From a virus, in IMG/VR virus record IMGVR_UViG_3300034159_000051, positions 62,001 through 126,000 of that record: 64,000 nucleotides of DNA; one strand, 5' to 3'. Under the pieces are notes generated by a model. It saw nothing but the letters and a program-made list of their open reading frames with translations. It was not told where the DNA came from and searched no databases. The position numbers and the translations under genes are program-made. Of this stretch, positions 56,017-64,000 are shown in pieces. Numbering within the stretch: position 1 is the stretch's first letter; the number at the start of each line of letters is the position of its first letter.

Positions 56017-56664
56017 ATGGCAAGGAAACCGATAAAGGGATCAGAACCACAGTGGCCGGCCTATAATGTAGAGCGTCGCCCGATCACCGAGCTTCGTCCT
56101 TACGAAAAGAACCCGCGCACACACAGCGCTTCGCAAACGACCCAGATCGCGGCGTCGATGCTCGAATTCGGTTGGACCTTCCCGGTCCTGATCGATGAGA
56201 AAGGCGAACTGATCGCCGGTCATGGACGCATCCAGGCGGCATTCATGCTTGTGACGGGCGGGTTCGAGCTTGGCGGCTCCATCCAGCCGCCACGCCCCGA
56301 GTTCACCGAGGCACCCTGCATCGTCGCCAAGGGTTGGACCGAGGCGCAAAAGCGCGCCTATGTCATTGCCGACAATAAACTCACACTCAACGGCGGATGG
56401 GATGAAGACCTCCTTAAAGTCGAACTGGCCGAACTGAAAGACTTCGGCTTCGATCTCGCCCTTACCGGCTTTGCCGACGATGAACTAAACTTGATCTTTC
56501 ATGGCTGGTCATCGGACATCGATCTGATCGACAAGCATGGCGAAAACCTCGACGGCATCCTCGCCACTCTCAAAGTCAAGGTCGATCAGGAAGCGACCGA
56601 GATCGCTAAGGCTGCGATCATCAAGGCGCTCGATGAGAATGGGCTGAAGTATGAGCTTGTCTGA
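56017..56664 (+). CDS. ParB/Srx-fold protein of the deazaguanine operon
   Basis: 215 aa. NVERRPITELRPYEKNPRTH, FPVLIDEKGELIAGHGRIQA and RAYVIADNKLTLNGGWDEDL match ParB-like domains commonly fused to phage DNA methylases; here the methylase is missing. A leader box AAAGGGATCAGAA lies inside the first codons (56034), so translation may begin elsewhere than ATG 56017. It overlaps the DpdA-like gene by 14 bp. Confidence 0.8.
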   Translation: MARKPIKGSEPQWPAYNVERRPITELRPYEKNPRTHSASQTTQIAASMLEFGWTFPVLIDEKGELIAGHGRIQAAFMLVTGGFELGGSIQPPRPEFTEAPCIVAKGWTEAQKRAYVIADNKLTLNGGWDEDLLKVELAELKDFGFDLALTGFADDELNLIFHGWSSDIDLIDKHGENLDGILATLKVKVDQEATEIAKAAIIKALDENGLKYELV

Positions 56665-57508
56665 TGATGAAGGGCGGAGGCTCAATCTTCTTGTAGCCTA
56701 CCCTTATATGACCGCCAGCATCATCAAGATTTTAGCCGAGAATCAGAGTCGAGTCCGGTTCCTTCTCGATTCCGGCGCTTTCACTGCCTGGAAGGCGGGC
56801 AAGCCAATCGCGATTGATGATTATTGCCGGTTTATCGAAAACCTGCCGATCAAGCCGTGGCGATATTTTACGCTCGATGTCATCGGCGACCCCGCTGGCT
56901 CGCTCAAGAATTATGAAATTTTAATCAAGCGAGGGTTTAAGCCAGTTCCGATTTTTACGCGAGGCGAAAGCCCATCGGCGCTCGATGAGTATTACAAAAC
57001 CTCGGACGTGGTCGGCATTGGTGGGTTGGTCGGAACTCAGAAAAATCGCGGCTTCGTTAATGGCATCATGAAGCATGTTGGCAAGCGTCGGGTCCACTGG
57101 CTCGGGTTCACTAGCACCGAATATCTCAAGCAGTATCGGCCCTATATGTGCGATTCCTCATCCTGGGCCGGGGCGCTTATTTTTGCTTCCTTGAAAATCT
57201 ACGACAAGGGCGGGCGGTTCGTTGCCTGCCAGAAAAAGGACTTCGTTCGGCATCCATCGCCAGATATCGTGCGCCTTCTCCGAGAATACGAAATCGACCC
57301 CATGCTTTTTGCTAAAGCGAGCAATTGGAAGAACTCAGGCAAAGGCGATTATCCTACCGAAATGGTAGCGTTTCGATCCTTCGTGAAATTTCAGCGTGAA
57401 GTTGGGACCGAACTCGGAACCAAAATATTCATGGCCGTCGCATCTGATTGGCAGACGAAACTCTCGCTTGAAGCTTACGATTTTTGGGATCGCAAGCGAG
57501 TAGCCTGA
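56651..57508 (+). CDS. dpdA: DpdA-like DNA 7-deazaguanine transglycosylase
   Basis: 285 aa. TGT-like barrel: FLLDSGAFTAWKAGKPIAID, YFTLDVIGDPAGSLKNYEIL, VVGIGGLVGTQKNRG, then VHWLGFTSTEYLKQYRPYMC and DSSSWAGALIF. Phage DpdA proteins are tRNA-guanine-transglycosylase relatives that swap guanine in DNA for a deazaguanine; preQ0 synthesis genes follow directly. Asp in LDSGAF/LDVIGD fits the catalytic aspartates. Confidence 0.88.
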   Translation: MSLSDDEGRRLNLLVAYPYMTASIIKILAENQSRVRFLLDSGAFTAWKAGKPIAIDDYCRFIENLPIKPWRYFTLDVIGDPAGSLKNYEILIKRGFKPVPIFTRGESPSALDEYYKTSDVVGIGGLVGTQKNRGFVNGIMKHVGKRRVHWLGFTSTEYLKQYRPYMCDSSSWAGALIFASLKIYDKGGRFVACQKKDFVRHPSPDIVRLLREYEIDPMLFAKASNWKNSGKGDYPTEMVAFRSFVKFQREVGTELGTKIFMAVASDWQTKLSLEAYDFWDRKRVA

Positions 57509-57651
57509 GCGATTCAAAGCTGCATTTCGGTCTGTGGTTTTTGGCGATGAAAAAGTCAACACCTTTTTTGTATTAAGCAACGCGAAGCATTATCCAATCC
57601 CCTCGAAGCAGTTTAGGGTCCTCTCGAATTCAACCTTTAGACGGGGGTCTA
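57509..57651. other. Gap before queC
   Basis: 143 bp; no convincing promoter of the shared type and no clear preQ1 aptamer. GACGGGGGTCT lies close to the queC ATG. Confidence 0.35.
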
Positions 57652-58443
57652 ATGACGAAAGCACTTGTGGTTCTTTCAGGTGGGCAGGATAGCACGACGG
57701 TTCTATTCTGGGCCAAGCAGCAATTCGATGAAGTTCACGCGATCACCTTCGACTATGGGCAGCGGCATCGTTGCGAGATCGGCGCGGCAAAGAAGGTTGC
57801 GGAGCTGGCCGGGGTTGCCTCGCATGAGGTGATTGTTGTTGGGCCGCTCTTAAGCGGGCGCTCGCCTCTTACAGATCCCAGCACGGAGCTTGAAACCTAT
57901 ACCGACTACGCCAGCATGGACGCGACGATTGGCGAGCGCCGGGAATTGACCTTCGTTCCGATGCGTAACGCCTTCTTCCTGACGCTTGCGGCAAACCGGG
58001 CCGAAGTTCTTGGATTACATGATATCGTGACCGGCGTTTGCCAGATGGACAATGCCAATTACGATGACTGCCGCAAGACGTTCGTCGCCGCGACCGAGGA
58101 TTACATCAATAAGGCGCTCGGCCATGACCATCGCGGGACGCCACCAATCAAAATCCATACGCCGCTGATTGATTTGTCGAAGGCTGAGAGCATTCACTTC
58201 GCGCAGACGCTTCCCGGCTGCATGGAGGCCCTGGCCTATTCTCACACCTGCTACGCCGGCGAGTATCCGCCGTGTGGCAAGTGTCATGCCTGCGTGCTGC
58301 GTGCTCACGGGTTCGAGGAAGCGGGTGTTCCTGATCCGCTTGTCCTTAGAGCGTATGGTGCTGCGGCTTCCCATACCTTGCCAGAAACCGCAAACTATGA
58401 CGAAGAGAGACAAAAAGCACGTTTGGGTGGCTTGCTCGCATGA
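57652..58443 (+). CDS. queC: 7-cyano-7-deazaguanine synthase
   Basis: 263 aa. PP-loop SGGQDSTTVLFWAKQ (residues 9-23), ITFDYGQRHRCEI, FVPMRNAFFLTLAA, and zinc ligands CYAGEYPPCGKCHAC. Makes preQ0 from CDG. Ends by overlapping the folE start (4 bp). Confidence 0.95.
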   Translation: MTKALVVLSGGQDSTTVLFWAKQQFDEVHAITFDYGQRHRCEIGAAKKVAELAGVASHEVIVVGPLLSGRSPLTDPSTELETYTDYASMDATIGERRELTFVPMRNAFFLTLAANRAEVLGLHDIVTGVCQMDNANYDDCRKTFVAATEDYINKALGHDHRGTPPIKIHTPLIDLSKAESIHFAQTLPGCMEALAYSHTCYAGEYPPCGKCHACVLRAHGFEEAGVPDPLVLRAYGAAASHTLPETANYDEERQKARLGGLLA

Positions 58444-59129
58444 TTATCGATCAACCCGTCTCAAAGACGGTAAGCGCCCGCCTTCGTGCTGAAGGTATCC
58501 GCTTCTTCGCTAATGACGCCATCGGTGAGCATCTTCGTCCGGGTGAAGCCGAAGCCCTTGAAGCCGAAGTGGCGCAAGTTGCCGGGGCAATGCTCGATGC
58601 GCTGGTGATTGACCGCGCAGAGGATCATAACACCAAGGGAACGGCGAAGCGACTCGCCAAGATGTTCGTGCGGGAAATCTTTCGGGGCCGGTATCAGCCA
58701 AGGCCGGACGTGACCGACTTTCCGAACGTGAAGCATGTGGACGAGCTTTACACGGTCGGTCCCATCACTGTCCGGTCAACATGCTCGCACCATTTCGCGC
58801 CGATTATGGGAAAGGCTTGGGTAGGGGTGATCCCCTCCGAGCGCGTCATCGGTTTGTCGAAGTTCAACCGGCTTATCGATTGGGCCATGAGCCGCCCGCA
58901 GATTCAGGAAGAGGCGGTTGTCATCGTCGCAGATCTGATCGAAGAGGCGATCCAGCCGCGTGGCCTCGCCGTGGTTATCAAGGCTGAGCATCTGTGCATG
59001 ACCATGCGCGGCGTTCGCGAGCACGAAACCAACATGGTGACATCCGTTACGCGCGGCCTGCTTCGCGAAAGACCGGAAGCTCGCGCCGAGTTCTTCTCCA
59101 TCATCAAGGGGCAAGGGTACTCCGCATGA
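58440..59129 (+). CDS. folE: GTP cyclohydrolase I
   Basis: 229 aa. DHNTKGTAKRLAKMF, STCSHHFAPIMGKAWVGVIP, GLSKFNRLIDW and EHLCMTMRGVRE with zinc ligands Cys and His of type IA enzymes. First step of preQ0 synthesis. ATGA overlap with queD. Confidence 0.95.
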   Translation: MIIDQPVSKTVSARLRAEGIRFFANDAIGEHLRPGEAEALEAEVAQVAGAMLDALVIDRAEDHNTKGTAKRLAKMFVREIFRGRYQPRPDVTDFPNVKHVDELYTVGPITVRSTCSHHFAPIMGKAWVGVIPSERVIGLSKFNRLIDWAMSRPQIQEEAVVIVADLIEEAIQPRGLAVVIKAEHLCMTMRGVREHETNMVTSVTRGLLRERPEARAEFFSIIKGQGYSA

Positions 59130-59551
59130 GCGCCATTACAGCATCGCGCTACCACGACATCAGTTGTGGACACCGGGTTTACGGCCACGAAAGCAAGTGT
59201 CGACACGCGCACGGCCACAACTACCGCGTGCATTTTAACTGTCTCGCGCCAAGCCTTGATGAGATCGGCCGGGTGATCGACTTCTCGGTGATCAAGTCCA
59301 TGCTCTGCGAATGGTTAGAAACGGAGTGGGATCATAAGTTCCTGCTCTGGGAGGAAGACCCCGGCGCGGAGATCATGCGCCAGTTCGATGCCGAGTCCGT
59401 CAAGCTGGTCCCCTTCAATCCAACTGCCGAGAATATGGCGCGCTACCTCGTTGAGATCATCGGCCCGCAGCAGCTCGCCGGAACTGGCGTCACCCTTCAT
59501 TCGGTCACGATAGAGGAGACGCGCAAGTGCAGTGCAAGTTACAGCATTTGA
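59126..59551 (+). CDS. queD: 6-carboxytetrahydropterin synthase
   Basis: 141 aa, start MSAITASRYHDISCGHRVYG. Cys and zinc ligands in CGHRVYGHESKCRHAHGHNY, then IDFSVIKSMLCEWLETEWDH and PTAENMARYLVE. Second step of the pathway. Confidence 0.93.
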   Translation: MSAITASRYHDISCGHRVYGHESKCRHAHGHNYRVHFNCLAPSLDEIGRVIDFSVIKSMLCEWLETEWDHKFLLWEEDPGAEIMRQFDAESVKLVPFNPTAENMARYLVEIIGPQQLAGTGVTLHSVTIEETRKCSASYSI

Positions 59552-59949
59552 CATGGCTCGATTTTCAGGACGCGGTTGACGTTCTGTCGACCTATGTCAG
59601 GCCCGGCGCGACCGGAATATTCGGCGAGGCCCGCGGCGGGCTTCCGCTTGCTGTCGCCCTCAGTCATCGCACGACGCTGCCTTATCTTCGCGAGCCGGAC
59701 GCCAATATGATCTGGGTCGACGACATCATCGATTCTGGCGAGACCTTCAGTAAACGCCGCATCGATTTTCCGCGAGCGCAGTACCTCGCCTGGGTTGGTC
59801 GAACAAGAGCGATGGGGGCCTCGATATCCATCGCGCGCATCATCAAAAGCGACTGGATCGTGTTTCCGTGGGAAGACAAGGCCAAGGCTGCGCGGGACCG
59901 CACGGATTATCTCAAGCGCAGGGAGACGGCCAATGCTTTACCCGGTTAA
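59527..59949 (+). CDS. Phosphoribosyltransferase-like protein, GTG start
   Basis: 140 aa. GTG 59527 has GAGGAG seven bases upstream and overlaps queD by 25 bp. IFGEARGGLPLAVALSHRTT and WVDDIIDSGETFSKR form the PRPP loop of type I PRTases. An extra member of a deazaguanine operon; perhaps base or nucleotide salvage. The substrate is not evident. Confidence 0.8.
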   Translation: MQCKLQHLTWLDFQDAVDVLSTYVRPGATGIFGEARGGLPLAVALSHRTTLPYLREPDANMIWVDDIIDSGETFSKRRIDFPRAQYLAWVGRTRAMGASISIARIIKSDWIVFPWEDKAKAARDRTDYLKRRETANALPG

Positions 59950-60604
59950 CGAGATCTTTGAGAGCATCCAGGGCGAGGCGACCTGGACCGGAACGCCAAG
60001 CGTTTTTCTCAGATTGCAAGGCTGCGACATAGGATGCCCGTGGTGCGACACAAAGGCGTCCTGGATGCCGGCGTCGAGCCCGGAAGCCAAAGCGCTGAGC
60101 CTTTCAGAGATCCTCGCCAAAACGGACGCCGCCGCGACCTTCGCCATCCTCACAGAGAAGCAGATCGCAGCGATGCTCAAGACCAATTTCAGCGCGCGCC
60201 ATATCGTGCTCACTGGCGGAGAGCCGTGTTCGCACGACCTCATGCCTTTGGCCGAGGAGCTGCTCTGCGAGGGGTTTGGCGTCCAGATCGAGACGTCCGG
60301 CGCCTACGAGATCAAGGCTCCGGACGCCGCCTGGGTGACCCTTTCTCCAAAGATCGATATGCCGGGTTCTGCCGGGCCGCTCATCAACTCGCTCCTGCGC
60401 GCCGATGAAATCAAGATGCCGGTTGGCAAGATCGGCGACGTTCTTCGGTTGCAATCGCTCCTGCCGCACATCAGGCCCGGAACGTCGGTTTGGCTCCAGC
60501 CCCTTTCGCAGTCCGAGAAAGCGACGTGGGTTTGCATCAAGGCGGCGACGAAGAATGGGTGGCGCTTGTCGCTTCAGACTCACAAATTTATCGGAGTGCG
60601 CTGA
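59933..60604 (+). CDS. queE: 7-carboxy-7-deazaguanine synthase (radical SAM)
   Basis: 223 aa, ATG 59933. NEIFESIQGEATWTGTPSVF, LRLQGCDIGCPWCDTKASW gives the radical SAM cysteines, VLTGGEPCSHDLMPL and ETSGAYEI follow. Converts CPH4 to CDG. Last gene before the operon terminator. Confidence 0.95.
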   Translation: MLYPVNEIFESIQGEATWTGTPSVFLRLQGCDIGCPWCDTKASWMPASSPEAKALSLSEILAKTDAAATFAILTEKQIAAMLKTNFSARHIVLTGGEPCSHDLMPLAEELLCEGFGVQIETSGAYEIKAPDAAWVTLSPKIDMPGSAGPLINSLLRADEIKMPVGKIGDVLRLQSLLPHIRPGTSVWLQPLSQSEKATWVCIKAATKNGWRLSLQTHKFIGVR

Positions 60605-60609
60605 AACAG

Positions 60610-60657
60610 AAAAAGGAAGCCCGGCGAAGGTGGCAGACGCCGGGCTTCCTTTTTTTT
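60610..60657 (+). terminator. Operon terminator
   Basis: AAGGAAGCCCGGCG-N11-CGCCGGGCTTCCTT, a 14-bp stem, then a long T run. Ends the deazaguanine operon. Confidence 0.95.
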
Positions 60658-60856
60658 ATCATCCCGAGGCAAATCGGTAGAAAGACTATGCCTGATTTGC
60701 ATAAGTGACGCAAGCCGGCGGCCAGAACGCGCCAGAAAAAATATCCACAGGCCCTTTGAATTCCCTTGATATTCATCCGACGGTAATGTAGCTAAAAAAG
60801 CATGGGTCGCAATCTCTAAGGCTGCGTGCTCGGCTTTTCTCCCGATAAGTCATCGC
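60658..60856. other. Non-coding gap
   Basis: About 200 bp between two terminators. No gene, promoter of the shared type or repeat recognised. Confidence 0.4.
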
Positions 60857-60895
60857 AAAAGGCTGCAAGTTGTCGTGGGCTTGCAGCCTTTTTTT
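60857..60895. terminator. Bidirectional terminator
   Basis: AAAAGGCTGCAAG-N10-CTTGCAGCCTTTT plus more T residues. Ends the leftward 60894-62504 group and any rightward read-through. Confidence 0.85.
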
Positions 60896-61394
60896 ATACT
60901 GCAGCTCTCCGGTACGACGCTAGACTGCACCACAAATTCGCGACAGCGCCTTCCGCAAAGATCGACGGCGCCCCCCAGAGAAAGTCAGGATAACCGGCCA
61001 TCCAATGCGGCGTGTGTGGCTCACAGCGCTTTAGGACAATGCCGATCACGGATCCTCGGTCATCTTGACGCAATGCTGCGGGGCAGGCCCCAATAAGGGA
61101 CACAAGGTCGAGCGCGCCTTTGTAGCCCGCATTTTTTAGCGTCCGCTTCCAGCGCAAGTCACACCACAACAGCGTCAGCGCTTCCTCTTCCGTCTCCGCT
61201 TCACCGCATAAACGAAACGTATCATTTTCGAGATACCCGGCGCACAGCCGGTTTTCCGAACCTGAAAAAATAAAGCATGCGATCCCGTTGTCTCGTATGC
61301 GCTTTCCAAGAAGCCGATTGCAATCCTTTGAGATGGCCTCAACTGTCATCTCGCCGGAGTAGCCGTCACAGGCGAGGGTGGTTCGCCAGTCCAT
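60894..61394 (-). CDS. Hypothetical protein, 166 aa
   Basis: Start MDWRTTLACDGYSGEMTVEA at 61394 overlapping the previous stop. Cys-containing alpha/beta protein (LLWCDLRWKRTLKNAGYKGA). Unknown. Confidence 0.7.
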   Translation of the reverse strand: MDWRTTLACDGYSGEMTVEAISKDCNRLLGKRIRDNGIACFIFSGSENRLCAGYLENDTFRLCGEAETEEEALTLLWCDLRWKRTLKNAGYKGALDLVSLIGACPAALRQDDRGSVIGIVLKRCEPHTPHWMAGYPDFLWGAPSIFAEGAVANLWCSLASYRRAAV

Positions 61395-61732
61395 CACGCC
61401 GCCCAATCTTTCGCCTTGATCCGAAATTCTTCCGGGCAGGCAGGATGAGCGAGCACGGCGCGGCCTTCCGCTATGGCGTCGATGATCCGACGGGATAAAT
61501 CCTTCGGGCTTCCAGCCATCGCATCGTCTTTCGCTTCGAACAAGCGCCCCTCAAGGCCGCATAAGCTCTGAGGAGTTCGCCCCCAGGCGCACGGCTCGAT
61601 GTCGCATTTTTTGCCTGTGACGGGATCGATCCTCCCGGCGCAATAATGGGTGTACTTTAGAGACGCTTTCGTGTTCAAAGCCCTCGCAGTCTCTTCGTCA
61701 ACGCGGTGTTTGCAGTCCACGCAGAATTTCAT
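61394..61732 (-). CDS. Cys-rich hypothetical protein, 112 aa
   Basis: MKFCVDCKHRVDEETARALN at 61732 after AAAGGGATCAGAG. CVDCKH, HYCAG, KKCDIEPCAW form zinc-ribbon-like pairs, followed by a helical tail. A common small phage family. One-base coupling downstream. Confidence 0.75.
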   Translation of the reverse strand: MKFCVDCKHRVDEETARALNTKASLKYTHYCAGRIDPVTGKKCDIEPCAWGRTPQSLCGLEGRLFEAKDDAMAGSPKDLSRRIIDAIAEGRAVLAHPACPEEFRIKAKDWAA

Positions 61733-61784
61733 CTCTCTGATCCCTTTCTGGTTTTCGTGAGCATCTCGCATTAAGCACGCAAGT

Positions 61785-62504
61785 TCATGGTCGCCAGTTC
61801 CAGACTGGAACATCTGAAACGGCGCCGGTCACATCAGGCAAATACTTTCCATCCGCTTTGCTTGGGCGAACCCATTTTACGATGAAGTCGAACTCGCCTT
61901 TGCGCTCGACTCGCCAGACGGCGCCTTCCGGGTCGACGCAGCCATGATCCCCGTTCCCATGGAGCGCCATTGCTTCTGCAACTGATATTGGCCCGCCAAC
62001 CGAAAGTAGCTTTGGCATTGCTATCCCGTGCATTAAGCAGCGGTCGCGAAATTCATCGAACGGCTTTCTCTTTTGCTTGACCATCAAATCAAACGCAGCA
62101 AAAGGGCCAAGAGGGAGGCTGTATAGCGTCCCATGCGCCTGTGCGAGCCATTCGCCGACAAGTCGCTCACCGTCGGAAAGAACATCGCGCCAAAACTCTT
62201 CTCGCTGGCGCACCCAATATGCGAACAGCTGATGTTGTTCGTACTTGCTCGATTGAGCAAGATACCCGGCGCGCCCAAGCGCGTAAATGCTATCGCCGAC
62301 GCGCGCTATACCAACATTCGAGCCGTCCAGCTTTTCTGTGACGATAATGCGATCATGCTTATCGCGCGCCTTTTCGGTCGCGATGCGCTGCTGGCCTTCA
62401 TGACAGGCATGATCGCCCGGACCCATACGGGAACAAGGTAGATGTGGGATTGAGCCATAGTTCTTTCTGTCGAGTGGCTTAGCCGCACTCCATGTCGTCG
62501 ACAT
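61785..62504 (-). CDS. Rnl2-type RNA ligase
   Basis: 239 aa; start MSTTWSAAKPLDRKNYGSIP at 62504 behind AAAAGGGATCAGATCGAA. Motif I IVTEKLDGSNVGIAR (adenylated Lys), motif III LGRAGYLAQ, motif IV VGEWLAQAHGTLYSLPLGPF, motif V EFDFIVKWVRPS. T4 Rnl2-like ligases seal nicks in tRNA and other RNA. Fits the RNA-repair theme with the RlaP-like gene and TROVE. Confidence 0.9.
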   Translation of the reverse strand: MSTTWSAAKPLDRKNYGSIPHLPCSRMGPGDHACHEGQQRIATEKARDKHDRIIVTEKLDGSNVGIARVGDSIYALGRAGYLAQSSKYEQHQLFAYWVRQREEFWRDVLSDGERLVGEWLAQAHGTLYSLPLGPFAAFDLMVKQKRKPFDEFRDRCLMHGIAMPKLLSVGGPISVAEAMALHGNGDHGCVDPEGAVWRVERKGEFDFIVKWVRPSKADGKYLPDVTGAVSDVPVWNWRP

Positions 62505-62537
62505 TTCGATCTGATCCCTTTTCATTCAGAAGACGAA

Positions 62538-62566
62538 GATATACCCGCGTTCGCTCCAAACCTCAA
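62538..62566 (-). promoter_or_regulatory. Promoter CTTGAGG-N17-TATATC
   Basis: Minus-strand shared-type promoter for the RNA ligase group. Confidence 0.7.
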
Positions 62567-62664
62567 GCGACGCGGCATCCGAGGAAACCGCGCGACTAAA
62601 GGGTGGTGGGCGACGCGGTGCCTGCATGCCACCCACTTTTAAACATCTAAAAAGGAACAGCACA

Positions 62665-63378
62665 ATGGCGCGCACTAGCAAGAGCGCTGGCCATCCTGCT
62701 CCCGTTGTCGTGTCTCAGCCAGTACAGGACGAGGCCCCGAAGCGGAAGCGTGGAGCCCAGCCCGGAAACAAGAATCGCATCAAGGCACGCGTATCCAAGA
62801 TTGACCTTGCAGTCGATCAATCCGATACGCCGGTCGCCGCTGCTGGCGCGCCTGCTGTTGTCGGAGACGCCCCGAAGCGCAAACGAGGCGGACAGCCTGG
62901 GAATGGGAACTCGAAGGGCCATGGCAAAGGGAGGCCCCGCATTCACCCGCTCCCGGATCCCAACGTGCCCCCGAATCCGAGAGGACGGCCCGAGGTGATG
63001 ACCCTGGACGCCGACACCCTCAAGCGCATCAGCCTTCTCGCAAAGGTGCGCTCGACATTGGAAGAGGCCGCCGCGCACTTCGACGTCGCCACATCGACTT
63101 TCCATAATTTTTTGAATCATAACAAAAGCGCCATGGACATGTGGACTAAGGGCGCCGCCCAGTTCAACACGTCCCTGCGCTCGAAGATGATCGAGCTGGC
63201 CAACGCCGGCAATCCCACAATGCTGATCTGGCTCAGCAAGCAGTTCCTTGGAATGAAGGACAAGCATGAGCACTCGGGCGACGCCGCCTCGCCGATCCGC
63301 CACGAGCACAAGATAGCGCAGACACCGAAGGAAGCCGCGGATGCTTATGCCGAACTCATCCGGGGCGTCGCAGTCTAG
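62665..63378 (+). CDS. terS: Terminase small subunit
   Basis: 237 aa, start MARTSKSAGHPAPVVVSQPV at 62665 with AAAAGGAACAGCACA. Basic, duplicated EAPKRKRGAQPGNKN/DAPKRKRGGQPGNGN tails suggest AT-hook-like DNA contacts. HTH part: LKRISLLAKVRSTLEEAAAH, ATSTFHNFLNHNKSAMD, then NPTMLIWLSKQFLGMKD. Recognises pac/cos DNA. Overlaps the large subunit by about 38 bp. Confidence 0.88.
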   Translation: MARTSKSAGHPAPVVVSQPVQDEAPKRKRGAQPGNKNRIKARVSKIDLAVDQSDTPVAAAGAPAVVGDAPKRKRGGQPGNGNSKGHGKGRPRIHPLPDPNVPPNPRGRPEVMTLDADTLKRISLLAKVRSTLEEAAAHFDVATSTFHNFLNHNKSAMDMWTKGAAQFNTSLRSKMIELANAGNPTMLIWLSKQFLGMKDKHEHSGDAASPIRHEHKIAQTPKEAADAYAELIRGVAV

Positions 63379-64000
63379 CGAGGATTGGCCGCCGAACTAT
63401 CTTCGGGTCTACACGGACCGCGCGGAGCGCCTTATCAGGCTCCGCGAGCGTCCAGAATATTGGGCCGGCGCGCTCGCCTTTTATAAGGACAGGCCCAAGG
63501 AATTCATTACGGATTGGGTCGTCACTTATGACCCGCGCATCGCTACCGGCGACATCCCGGCTCGACTCCCTTTCATTCTGTTCAAGCGGCAGCGCGAGTT
63601 TGTCGATTTCCTTTGGGAGGCCGTCCAGGCGCAGGAAAACGGCCTCGCCGAGAAATCGCGCGACGTCGGCGCGACCTGGATTTGCTCGGCTTTTTCGGTA
63701 TGGCTCTGGCGGTTCTGGGGTGGCGCCTCGATCGGCTGGGGATCGCGTAAAGAGCAGCTCGTCGACAAGATCGGCGATCCAGATTCGATCTTCGAAAAGA
63801 TGCGCATCATCATCATGAGCCTGCCGCAGGAGTTATGGCCCGCGGGTTTTCGGCCTGATGTGCATATGACCTACATGAAGATCATCAACCCAGAAACCGG
63901 GTCGACGATCACAGGCGAGGCGGGCGACAATATCGGGCGTGGCGGCCGGAAGCTCGTGTACTTCAAAGACGAGTCCGCCCACTATGAGCGACCCGAGAAG
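63341..64000 (+). CDS. terL: Terminase large subunit, cut by window edge
   Basis: Open frame to the right edge from ATG 63341 (or 63347). Contains WPPNYLRVYTDRAERLIRLR, PFILFKRQREFVDFLWEAVQ, then the ATPase A site AEKSRDVGATWICSAFSVWL (KSRxxGxT form), WGSRKEQLVDK and VYFKDESAHYERP as Walker B-like. Packaging motor; the nuclease domain lies outside the window. Confidence 0.9.
   Translation, partial: MLMPNSSGASQSSEDWPPNYLRVYTDRAERLIRLRERPEYWAGALAFYKDRPKEFITDWVVTYDPRIATGDIPARLPFILFKRQREFVDFLWEAVQAQENGLAEKSRDVGATWICSAFSVWLWRFWGGASIGWGSRKEQLVDKIGDPDSIFEKMRIIIMSLPQELWPAGFRPDVHMTYMKIINPETGSTITGEAGDNIGRGGRKLVYFKDESAHYERPEK

Noticed and set aside
57509-57651. preQ1 riboswitch before queC
   Set aside because: No GG-rich P1 hairpin followed by the A-rich tail and downstream pairing expected of known preQ1 classes.

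Overview
This 64 kb window reads as part of a tailed-phage genome (possibly a prophage or phage-plasmid) from a GC-rich alphaproteobacterium. Phage hallmarks are a terminase pair at the right edge (small subunit 62665-63378, large subunit from 63341 off the edge), an Erf/YqaJ recombination pair, an S24-type repressor, a Rha-type regulator, a Twinkle-like primase-helicase, SSB, and dense blocks of small genes joined by ATGA overlaps. The initiator tRNA has the Rhizobiales-type D arm and anticodon arm. No structural genes are visible, so the rest of the genome lies outside the window.

Layout. 1-6586 (minus): recombination genes, small accessory genes, a repressor. 6587-23195 (mostly plus): early/replication block (Rha, HTH, replication initiator, Zn-finger and helicase, adenine methyltransferase, dCTP-deaminase-like, GapR-like, AAA+ ATPase), then a long array of about 50-nt structured RNA units. 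24212-30365 (minus): RNA-maintenance block with a COG3541/RlaP-like nucleotidyltransferase, an HD hydrolase, four tRNAs, a TROVE/Ro60 protein and four tandem Y-RNA-like units. 30414-31550 (plus): SSB, initiator tRNA, a 224-nt structured RNA resembling an RNase P core, terminator. 31843-37288: dyads and iteron-like repeats, an FtsK-type translocase and membrane proteins, an RHH regulator. 37525-55872 (almost all minus): about 45 small genes. 56017-60604 (plus): 7-deazaguanine DNA modification operon (ParB-like, DpdA-like, QueC, FolE, QueD, PRTase-like, QueE). 60894-62504 (minus): small genes and an RNA ligase. 62665-64000: terminase.

Two genome-wide signals tie the genes together. Nearly every independently initiated gene carries a leader box close to AAAGGGATCAGA just before its start codon (about fifty copies on both strands). 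Many leaders also have a near-identical sigma70-type promoter: CTTGYCR, exactly 17 bp, TAWATT.

The most unusual content is RNA. (1) Twenty-six plus-strand hairpin units at 21216-23195 share a covarying outer stem, an inner stem usually capped by a GNRA tetraloop, and nearly constant 7-8 nt linkers. A tRNA-Arg sits in register among them, and four more units lie inside the coding sequence of 19552-20346. (2) A phage Ro60 with four Y-RNA-like units, one carrying a tRNA-like module with a closed acceptor stem. (3) An RNase-P-like RNA beside an initiator tRNA. Together with the RlaP-like nucleotidyltransferase and the Rnl2-type RNA ligase, this suggests a phage devoted to RNA maintenance, repair or decoy functions.
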